From the NCBI GenBank assembly GCA_018660965.1, contig JABJJH010000497.1, positions 1 through 11,014 on the forward strand: 11,014 bases of DNA. Direction: 5' to 3'. The stretch's first letter is position 1. Each line of letters opens with the position of its first letter. The stretch comes from Rhodospirillaceae bacterium (GTDB lineage Bacteria; Pseudomonadota; Alphaproteobacteria; UBA8366; GCA-2717185). The position numbers and the translations under genes are program-made. Below are positions 1 through 5,516 of this stretch, one piece after another. The notes below the pieces were generated by a model. The model searched no databases. It was not told where the DNA came from and worked only from the letters and a program-made list of their open reading frames with translations.

Positions 1-252
1 CGCATCGACGCGACCGTGACATGGGACGGTGGAACCTGCGTGATCCAGCCGCCCGGCGGCGGCGCGCCGGTGTTCGTGCGCCGCGTCACCGATGACGGCG
101 ACGCGCCCTACTGGACCGTATCCAGCGACGGCGACCCGGCGCTGGCGGCGTTGCTGGGCCAACCCTATGCGGGGGTACAGGGCATGTTGCGGGCGGTGCG
201 CGACGCACTCGACCCGACCGCCGGGGCGCAACGCCTTGTGGTTGGGGGCTAG
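1..252 (+). CDS. C-terminal end of an unrecognised protein (5' partial)
   Basis: The reading frame is open from the first base and ends with TAG at 250-252, leaving 83 residues of a protein whose start lies outside the window. A GTG at 16 could be read as a start, but codons before it are also open and no ribosome binding site is visible, so I treat it as internal. The fragment is rich in Gly, Ala, Asp and Val, with a probable beta-strand part (around YWTVSSDGD) followed by a helix containing LRAVRDALD. It has no membrane segment and no motif I recognise. It ends 3 bp before the COG0523 GTPase gene, so the two are probably co-transcribed and may be translationally coupled. Function unknown. 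Confidence 0.6.
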   Translation, partial: RIDATVTWDGGTCVIQPPGGGAPVFVRRVTDDGDAPYWTVSSDGDPALAALLGQPYAGVQGMLRAVRDALDPTAGAQRLVVGG

Positions 253-255
253 AGC

Positions 256-1341
256 ATGTCGCGGCTATTCGGAACCACTGAGATCACCCCCGTCACCGTC
301 CTTACCGGGTTTCTGGGCAGTGGCAAGACCACCCTGCTCGCGCGCCTGATCCGCCATCCAAGCATGGCGCGCACCGCCGTGGTGATTAACGAATTCGGCG
401 CGGTGGGTCTGGACCATATCCTGCTGGAATCGAGCGACGAAAACATCGTCGAGCTGAACAGCGGGTGTTTGTGTTGCACCATCCGGGGCGACCTTGTCGT
501 CACCCTGGAAGACTTGCTGGCGCGTCGCCATCGCGGCGACATCATGGAGTTCGACCGCATCGTTATCGAGACCACGGGACTGGCCGATCCCGCGCCAATC
601 CTGCACGCGTTGATGACCGACAAGGCGTTGGCCGGCGCCATTCGTCTGGAAGGCGTGGTGACGACGGTCGATGCGGTGAACGGCGCCGCGACGCTGGACA
701 CGCACGGCGAATCCGTCAAACAGGCCGCCGTCGCCGACCGTATCGTGTTGACGAAAACCGACCTCGCCGACCCCGATGTGTCGGATTTACGCGCCCGCCT
801 GTACACGCTGAACCCGACGGCGCCGGTGGCGCCCGCAATCCAGGGCGACATCGCGCCCGCCCAGCTCTTCAACACGGGTTTGTACGACGCGTCCGCGAAA
901 ACCGAAGCGGTGCGGGCCTGGCTCGATGTGTCCGACGACCATGGCCACGCCGGACATCACGCCGGACATCACAACGACCCCAACCGGCATGATGATTCCA
1001 TTCGCGCGCACGCCTTCACCTGGACCACCCCTATTCACGCGGTCGCCCTGACGCTGTTTCTGGAAATTCTGGCGGAACATTGCGGCCCCGACTTGTTGCG
1101 CCTGAAAGGGTTGGTCAATCTGGTGGAAAGTCCCGACAAGCCCGCCGTCATCCATGGGGTGCAGAATGTGATCCACCCGGTGGTGTGGTTGGAGGCATGG
1201 CCGGACGGCCCTCGGGACAGCAAGTTCGTGTGTATCACCAAAGACTTGCCGGGCGAATGGTTCGAAGCGCTGTTGGAGGCGGTTAACGCCGAGGTTGCCG
1301 AAACCGTCGCGCGGCGCAACAATACGGTTAACCAAGCTTAA
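256..1341 (+). CDS. COG0523 (CobW/CobW-C) family GTP-binding metallochaperone
   Basis: Cytoplasmic G3E-family P-loop GTPase of 361 residues. Visible motifs: Walker A GFLGSGKT at residues 18-25, the family NEFG motif near residue 50, the metal-binding CxCC motif C71-L-C73-C74 followed by TIRGDL, the switch sequence ETTGLADP near residues 112-119, and a TKTD variant of the base-recognition motif at 166-169. A His-rich linker (H229, H231, H234, H235, H238, H239, H245) separates the GTPase domain from a CobW C-terminal domain (about residues 250-350). Characterised COG0523 members deliver Zn, Co or Fe to client enzymes; which metal is used here cannot be read from sequence. The neighbouring hydantoinase-family enzyme is a metal enzyme and thus a plausible client (inference). 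The ATG at 256 follows the previous stop by 3 bp; only a loose G-run (243-248) serves as Shine-Dalgarno. Annotation as cobalamin biosynthesis CobW is not supported, as no cobalamin genes are adjacent. Confidence 0.92.
   Translation: MSRLFGTTEITPVTVLTGFLGSGKTTLLARLIRHPSMARTAVVINEFGAVGLDHILLESSDENIVELNSGCLCCTIRGDLVVTLEDLLARRHRGDIMEFDRIVIETTGLADPAPILHALMTDKALAGAIRLEGVVTTVDAVNGAATLDTHGESVKQAAVADRIVLTKTDLADPDVSDLRARLYTLNPTAPVAPAIQGDIAPAQLFNTGLYDASAKTEAVRAWLDVSDDHGHAGHHAGHHNDPNRHDDSIRAHAFTWTTPIHAVALTLFLEILAEHCGPDLLRLKGLVNLVESPDKPAVIHGVQNVIHPVVWLEAWPDGPRDSKFVCITKDLPGEWFEALLEAVNAEVAETVARRNNTVNQA
949..972 (+). repeat. Perfect 12-bp tandem duplication in the His-rich linker
   Basis: The 12-mer GCCGGACATCAC occurs twice back to back (949-960 and 961-972). 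Each copy encodes Ala-Gly-His-His, so the duplication extends the metal-binding loop of the COG0523 protein by one unit. The copies are identical at the DNA level, suggesting a recent slippage expansion. Confidence 0.85.
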
Positions 1342-1355
1342 GCCAACAGCCACAG

Positions 1356-1387
1356 GGGCCAATCTGGGCCAATTTAGGGCCAATTTA
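1356..1387 (+). repeat. Three tandem GGGCCAAT-type units in the hydantoinase 5' leader
   Basis: Within the 62-bp gap between the COG0523 stop and the hydantoinase start there are three adjacent direct repeats: GGGCCAATCT (1356-1365), GGGCCAATTTA (1366-1376) and GGGCCAATTTA (1377-1387). They end just before the strong Shine-Dalgarno GGGGAGG (1390-1396), which sits 7 nt from the ATG at 1404. The array may bind a regulator or only reflect slippage; there is no clear hairpin. Confidence 0.75.
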
Positions 1388-1403
1388 CAGGGGAGGAACT
1401 TCG

Positions 1404-2831
1404 ATGTTTGATCTTATTATTCGTGGCGACCGTGTGGTCACGCCGCACGGAACCGGTAAATGGGACGTCGCCGTGAAAGACGGCAAAATCGCCGCGCTGG
1501 GCGCACCGGGAAGTCTGGGCGAAGCGTCCCGCGTTATCGACGCGACCGGCAAGATCGTCATGCCCGGCGGCGTCGACCCGCATGTGCATTGCGCCTGGCA
1601 TATTCCATCCCTGGAAGAAGGCGGGGAAGCGACCCAAAGCGCGCCGCCATCCCAGGTCAGCCGCGCGGCCCTGTATGGCGGCACCACAACATTGCTCGAT
1701 TTCGCCGCCGGGGAGACGGGCCAGAGCGTCCCGGACATGATCGAGACCCGCGACGAGGATTGGGCCGGTAAATGCTATTGCGATTACGCCTATCACATCA
1801 TGCTGCGCGGCGCGGTGCCGCCCTCGGTCATCGGGGAGTTGGGCGAAGCGGTGCAGGCGGGCTATCCGACGGTCAAGGTGTTCACCACCGACATCACGCC
1901 AAGCCGACGCGGGCGCATGGTGCATTTCGGCGATATCTGGGAAATCCTCAAGGAACTGGCCAAGCATGGCGGGTTGGGCGTGATCCATTCCGAAGACAAC
2001 GACATTGTCATGCACATGTATGAAAAGCTGTTCCGCGAAGGCCGGGCCGGGTTCGAAAATCTGGCCGAAGTCCACAACACGCTATCGGAAGACATTTCGT
2101 TCCGGCGCGTCATCCGGCTGGCGGAAAACATTGAAGGCTCGGCGCTTTACATGATGCATGTCAGCGCCGCGACGGGCGTGGCGGCCATCGCGGAAAGCCG
2201 GGCGCGCGGGTTCCCGATCTACGGCGAAACGCTGCATCAATACCTGCTATACAACAGCGACGATTACAAACGCCCGAACGGACAGATGTATCACACCTAT
2301 CCATCGCTCAAATCCCAGTCGGATCAGGCGGCCTTGTGGGACGGCGCGCGCGCCGGGTCGATCAACACGGTCGCCACGGATGAAGTGTGCTGCACCCTGT
2401 CGGTCAAGGTGCAGGGCAAACAGATCGACGACACCACCGGCGGCAACGCGGGCGTCGAACCCCGAATTTCGGTGATGTATACCGAAATGGTCGAAGAGCG
2501 CGGCTTTTCACTGGAACAGTTCGTCGACCTCACCTCGTCGAATGCGGCGCGGATCATGGGCATGTATCCCCGCAAGGGCGCCATCGCGGTCGGCAGCGAC
2601 GCCGACATCACCGTGCTCGACCCGAATGAAAAACGAACCGTGCGTCAGGAAGACTTGCACGAAACCGACTACACGCCCTGGGAAGGCCGCGAAGTTTCAG
2701 TCTGGCCGACGCTGACCGTATTGCGCGGCAAGATCATGGTGGAGAACGGCGAGTTCTTCGGCGCAGAATCGGACGGTCAGTACTTGAAACGCTCGATTCC
2801 CGAAGCCATCCGGCGCGGCCCGGCCCTATGA
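1404..2831 (+). CDS. Dihydropyrimidinase/hydantoinase-family cyclic amidohydrolase
   Basis: A 475-residue cytoplasmic amidohydrolase of the usual length for D-hydantoinase/dihydropyrimidinase, enzymes that hydrolytically open cyclic ureides or imides with a binuclear metal centre. It starts with the typical beta-domain sequence LIIRGDRVVTP, then GGVDPHVH with metal ligands H60 and H62, a probable carbamylated Lys at K158 (VKVF), H195 (IHSED), H252 (HVSAATG) and catalytic Asp D326 (ATDE). The C-terminal strand domain has the usual KGAIAVGSDADITVLDP. Odd points: the residue after the catalytic Asp is E327, where hydantoinases and dihydropyrimidinases usually have His (TDH), and the sequence after K158 (VFTTDITPSRRGR) differs from the usual VFMAYKG. 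It may therefore be a separate subfamily acting on another cyclic amide or imide. The start is fixed by a strong GGGGAGG ribosome binding site 7 nt upstream. It lies 10 bp before the amidase gene, so both almost certainly share a transcript. Confidence 0.9.
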   Translation: MFDLIIRGDRVVTPHGTGKWDVAVKDGKIAALGAPGSLGEASRVIDATGKIVMPGGVDPHVHCAWHIPSLEEGGEATQSAPPSQVSRAALYGGTTTLLDFAAGETGQSVPDMIETRDEDWAGKCYCDYAYHIMLRGAVPPSVIGELGEAVQAGYPTVKVFTTDITPSRRGRMVHFGDIWEILKELAKHGGLGVIHSEDNDIVMHMYEKLFREGRAGFENLAEVHNTLSEDISFRRVIRLAENIEGSALYMMHVSAATGVAAIAESRARGFPIYGETLHQYLLYNSDDYKRPNGQMYHTYPSLKSQSDQAALWDGARAGSINTVATDEVCCTLSVKVQGKQIDDTTGGNAGVEPRISVMYTEMVEERGFSLEQFVDLTSSNAARIMGMYPRKGAIAVGSDADITVLDPNEKRTVRQEDLHETDYTPWEGREVSVWPTLTVLRGKIMVENGEFFGAESDGQYLKRSIPEAIRRGPAL

Positions 2832-2846
2832 GCCCCGCCCTATGAG
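2823..2846 (+). repeat. 14-bp partial tandem duplication across a stop/start junction
   Basis: GCCCTATGAG occurs at 2823-2832 and again at 2837-2846, a 14-bp period. The first copy contains the hydantoinase stop (TGA 2829-2831) in an ATGA context; the second contains the ATG (2842) of the amidase gene. It looks as if an ancestral 4-bp ATGA stop/start overlap was duplicated and the two genes were pulled apart by 14 bp. The left-behind ATG at 2828 opens a five-codon frame that ends at 2845. Confidence 0.7.
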
Positions 2847-3837
2847 TAAAGTTGCGGTTATTGGCACGGGGGGCACGATCTCCTCGGTCGGGCGCGATCC
2901 GTTCGACCAGGTCAATTACACCGACACCAAGCGCAAATACGACGCGGCCGAATTGGTCGACTGGTTTTCCGAAGTGCGCGACGCCGCCGAAGTCGTCCCC
3001 GTCCCGTTTCGCGCCGTGTCCAGCACGGCGGTGGGAACGTCGGAATGGCTTGAACTGGTCCGGTTGATTAGCGAACTGACCGAAAAAGACCCGGCGCTGG
3101 ACGGAATCGTCGTGACCCACGGCACGGCCACGTTGGAGGAAACCGCGTATTTTCTGAACCTCACCGTGAAAACCGATGTACCCGTCGTCATGGTCGGTGC
3201 GCAACGCCCGGCCAGCGCGTTCGGCGCGGATGGCGGCATGAATTTATACAACGCCATTCGCGTGGCCGGGTCCCGTGAAGCGCGCGGGCTCGGCGTGCTT
3301 GTCGTGCTCAACGATGAAATTCAGGCGGCGCGGGAAGTCACCAAGACGTCGACCTATCGGCTGCAAACCTTTCGGACGCCCGATTTTGGCGTTCTGGGCC
3401 ACGCCGACGGCGACGGGTCCATCGCCATCTATCGTCACCCGACGCGCCGCCACGCACCGGACACCGAATTCGACGTGGGCGATTTAACCGAACTTCCCCG
3501 CGTCGATATTCTGGCGTCTTACGCCGGGTCCGACGGAGTCGCGGTGGACGCCTATCTGGCGGCGGGCGCGCGCGGGATCGTGTCCGCCGGCATGGCGCCA
3601 GGGTCCGGGACGCCCGACGACGTGGCCGCGCTGGGCCGCGCCATCGAACAGGGCGTTGTCGTCGTGCAAAGCACCCGAGCGGGCAGCGGGCGGGTGTTGA
3701 CCGGCAAGACGCCAAGCGTCAAAGGGTCGGTCGCGGGCGACAACCTGAACCCGCAAAAGGCGCGTATTCTGCTGATGCTGGCGTTGACGCGCAGCAATGA
3801 CGCGGCGGACATACAACGAATGTTCGCGACGTACTGA
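2842..3837 (+). CDS. Asparaginase-family amidase lacking the substrate-binding Asp
   Basis: A 331-residue protein of bacterial L-asparaginase (asparaginase/glutaminase) type, colinear over its whole length with E. coli AnsB by recall. There is no signal peptide, so it is cytoplasmic. The first catalytic Thr is in GTGGTIS (T12), the second in THGT (T95), and the Lys of the catalytic trio is K168 in VTKTS. PVVMVGAQRP, GIVSAGM and LNPQKARILL are also family hallmarks. In L-asparaginases the second motif reads HGTDT, with the Asp (D90 in E. coli AnsB) holding the alpha-amino group of the substrate. Here it reads HGTAT, with A96 instead. The scaffold and nucleophiles are kept, so I expect an active amidase with changed substrate choice, perhaps for an amide without a free alpha-amino group. 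That would fit the product of the hydantoinase 10 bp upstream. A dead enzyme is the alternative. Confidence 0.9.
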   Translation: MSKVAVIGTGGTISSVGRDPFDQVNYTDTKRKYDAAELVDWFSEVRDAAEVVPVPFRAVSSTAVGTSEWLELVRLISELTEKDPALDGIVVTHGTATLEETAYFLNLTVKTDVPVVMVGAQRPASAFGADGGMNLYNAIRVAGSREARGLGVLVVLNDEIQAAREVTKTSTYRLQTFRTPDFGVLGHADGDGSIAIYRHPTRRHAPDTEFDVGDLTELPRVDILASYAGSDGVAVDAYLAAGARGIVSAGMAPGSGTPDDVAALGRAIEQGVVVVQSTRAGSGRVLTGKTPSVKGSVAGDNLNPQKARILLMLALTRSNDAADIQRMFATY

Positions 3838-3861
3838 CAACGAGAGACAGGAAGACTCGAT

Positions 3862-3945
3862 ATGAAAATCGGCATCGCGTTCAAAACGCGCCACAAGGTC
3901 ATGCGTGCGATCTGAACCGAAAGCAAACCGGAATGTCATCTGTGA
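3862..3945 (+). pseudogene. Deleted remnant of an LLM-class oxidoreductase gene copy
   Basis: The sequence is a shrunken copy of the intact LLM gene at 4679. Its ATG and first six codons (MKIGIA versus MQIGIA) run straight into the equivalent of residue 129 of the intact protein (FKTRHKVMR), then into ESKPE-type residues 145-153. Compared with the intact gene it lacks 366 bp and 21 bp, both multiples of three. The missing segments are bounded in the intact gene by near-direct repeats: GGCATCGCC/GGCGTCGCC (4688 and 5054) and ATGCG/ATGCG (5084 and 5105). A Trp codon is now TGA (3913-3915) and a second TGA follows at 3943. The block 3880-3905 matches 5063-5088 at 25 of 26 bases. The 17 bases before the ATG match the intact leader at 13 positions. 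It cannot encode a functional product. Confidence 0.85.
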
Positions 3946-4379
3946 CTAAGGGTCGTTCATTGCGTGTAACAGCGCCACTCGCACTGTCGTTTGCGCTGAC
4001 CATTGCATTTTGGAGCATTGCAGCTTTGGGGAACGATGATCTGCAACCCGGCCAACGGTACCAGATTTTGGGCAAACTCTACGCTTACGGCGTTGCTGAT
4101 GATCTCAATACGAGACAATTGTCGCTGACCAGCTTGAAATCGCTCAACCTCTCCGGACCTGAAATTATCTCACGGCAATTGATTCCTAAGGGCAGTATTC
4201 TGACGATTGTAGGCAGGGGACCGAAAAGGTTTCTCGAGTTCCTTTATTCTGATCGATATATTGTTCGAGTTAATGGTCTCGACGCACCAGCCGGGATTCC
4301 AGTGGTGATCACGGTCTGTTGTGGAAATCAAGGGCAATCGACCGCGCTCAATCCAGCAATATTTAAACCATTGCCGTGA
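3933..4379 (+). CDS. Small exported protein of unknown function, lower GC
   Basis: An ORF of up to 148 codons that I do not recognise. The ATG at 3933 lies inside the LLM remnant and lacks a ribosome binding site. TTG at 3960, 7 nt after AAGGG (3948-3952), is a credible true start giving a 139-residue protein. Either way the N-terminus is a classic signal peptide: a basic residue, then the hydrophobic run APLALSFALTIAFWSIAALG, with cleavage probable just after, near the acidic GNDD. The mature part (about 110 residues) is rich in beta-formers and ends in a pair of Cys (VCCGNQG). Base composition is near 50% GC by eye, clearly lower than the flanking genes, and codon use is less biased, suggesting foreign origin. 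The RHS-core fragment directly after it (TGATG overlap at 4377-4381) raises the possibility of a leftover RHS-associated partner such as an immunity protein, but nothing in the sequence proves this. Confidence 0.55.
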   Translation: MSSVTKGRSLRVTAPLALSFALTIAFWSIAALGNDDLQPGQRYQILGKLYAYGVADDLNTRQLSLTSLKSLNLSGPEIISRQLIPKGSILTIVGRGPKRFLEFLYSDRYIVRVNGLDAPAGIPVVITVCCGNQGQSTALNPAIFKPLP

Positions 4380-4381
4380 TG

Positions 4382-4605
4382 AAGAACGGGGTCGGGACAG
4401 CCGGAGGTGGCGGGACGGTGGCCAGTGACAGCTACGACGCAAGCGGCGTGCGCCGGACGGCCACCGCCGGTAGGCACCACAACGAGACGCCGACGGTAGG
4501 GTTGTGCTGACCTATGACGACGGCACGGGCGCGCTGCAGAAGCGCTTCCAGTACGGGCTCGGGATCGACGATGCGGCGATCCTCATCGACGTGCCCATTA
4601 AATAC
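4382..4605 (+). pseudogene. Frameshifted fragment of an RHS/YD-repeat core
   Basis: One frame (4421-4470) reads ASDSYDASGVRRTATAG, a typical RHS/YD unit. After a one-base frame change at about 4470-4480 the other frame (4483-4590) reads DADGRVVLTYDDGTGALQ, then KRFQYGLGIDDAAILID. This matches the RHS core pattern in which YDxDG..V, a TGAL stretch and RYVYGPGIDEP follow one another. Neither frame alone gives a complete product: the first stops at 4508-4510, and the second has a TAG at 4471-4473. RHS proteins are very large polymorphic-toxin carriers; only about 75 codons remain, with no N-terminal shell and no recognisable toxin tip. The remaining sequence to the LLM start (4606-4678) carries no further RHS signature. 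Confidence 0.7.
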
Positions 4606-4678
4606 CTTGCCAGGCCATACGTGTGGGTCCGAATATTAGCGCCACGCTCTCTAGCAACCAAAGACTGGAAAATTCGAC

Positions 4679-5503
4679 ATGCAAATCGGCATCGCCATGT
4701 TCTGCACCGACTATGCGATCTCGCCAACGGATCTGGCCAGTGCGCTGGAAGAACGGGGCTTCGAATCGCAGTGGTTTCCCGAACACAGCCATATCCCGCT
4801 CTCCCGTGAATCCGCATGGCCGAAAGGCGGGGAATTGCCGAAGCGATATTACGACGTCATGGACCCCTTTGTGGTGATGGGCGCGGCGGCGGCGGTCACG
4901 ACGACGTTAAAAGTCGGCGCCGGGATCTGTCTGGTGCCGCAACGCGACGCTATCCAGACCGCCAAGCAGGTGGCCACCATCGACCAGATATCCAACGGTC
5001 GCTTTCTGTTTGGCATTGGGACGGGATGGAACGCGGATGAAATGGCCAATCACGGCGTCGCCTTCAAAACACGCCACAAGGTCATGCGCGAAAAGATCGA
5101 GGCCATGCGTTCGATCTGGACCGAAAGCAAACCGGAATACCACGGCGAATTCGTGGATTTCGACCCCATGATGACCTGGCCGAAACCGGTTCAAAAGGCG
5201 CTTCCCGTGTTGGTCGGCGGCGAGTTTCCCTATGGCGCCCGGCGCGCCCTGGCCTATGGCGACGCCTGGATGCCGCACGCCCAGCGGCCCGCCTACAGCC
5301 TGCTGGAAAAAATTCCGGAATTCCGCGAGATGGAAAAAGAAGCCGGACGGTCCGTTCCCATCACCGCCTTCGGCGCCGAACATGACCCCGACATCTGGGG
5401 CGCCTACGAAGACGCGGGCGTAGAGCGGCTCGTGCTCAGCATCGATTCCGACCCGGCGGATGTCGTTCTGCCCCAACTGGACGCCTGGGCGAAGCGGTTA
5501 TAA
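4679..5503 (+). CDS. LLM-class (luciferase-like) F420/FMN-dependent oxidoreductase
   Basis: A 274-residue luciferase-like monooxygenase-superfamily protein, most like the Rv2161c-type set annotated as probable F420-dependent oxidoreductases. Visible features: the N-terminal strand MQIGIAMF, ALEERGFESQWFPEHSHIP (residues 22-40), the central VGAGICLVPQRD (79-90), KQVATIDQISNGRFLFGIGTGWN (96-118) and a late PVLVGGEFPYGARRALAYGD segment. These form a TIM barrel binding a flavin-type cofactor. F420 versus FMN cannot be decided from sequence, and the substrate is unknown. The family would supply an oxidation or reduction step to the amide/imide cluster (inference). The ATG at 4679 is preceded by a modest GGAAA site (4667-4671); it aligns with the ATG of the remnant at 3862. 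The gene may once have followed the amidase directly. It converges with the CoA-transferase gene, leaving 13 bp between stops. Confidence 0.9.
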   Translation: MQIGIAMFCTDYAISPTDLASALEERGFESQWFPEHSHIPLSRESAWPKGGELPKRYYDVMDPFVVMGAAAAVTTTLKVGAGICLVPQRDAIQTAKQVATIDQISNGRFLFGIGTGWNADEMANHGVAFKTRHKVMREKIEAMRSIWTESKPEYHGEFVDFDPMMTWPKPVQKALPVLVGGEFPYGARRALAYGDAWMPHAQRPAYSLLEKIPEFREMEKEAGRSVPITAFGAEHDPDIWGAYEDAGVERLVLSIDSDPADVVLPQLDAWAKRL

Positions 5504-5516
5504 GGGCCAAGCGGCT

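Noticed and set aside
249..875. Minus-strand open frame opposite the COG0523 gene
   Set aside because: It is Ser/Arg-rich low-information sequence lying wholly opposite a clear GTPase gene.
4607..4636. TTGCCA ... GAATAT as a promoter for the LLM gene
   Set aside because: The -10 matches consensus at only three of six positions and the region appears to be a degraded duplicate junction; not supportable.
4504..4809. 101-codon open frame spanning the RHS piece and the LLM start
   Set aside because: Its first part is the RHS remnant and its last part is the LLM gene read out of frame; it is not a gene.
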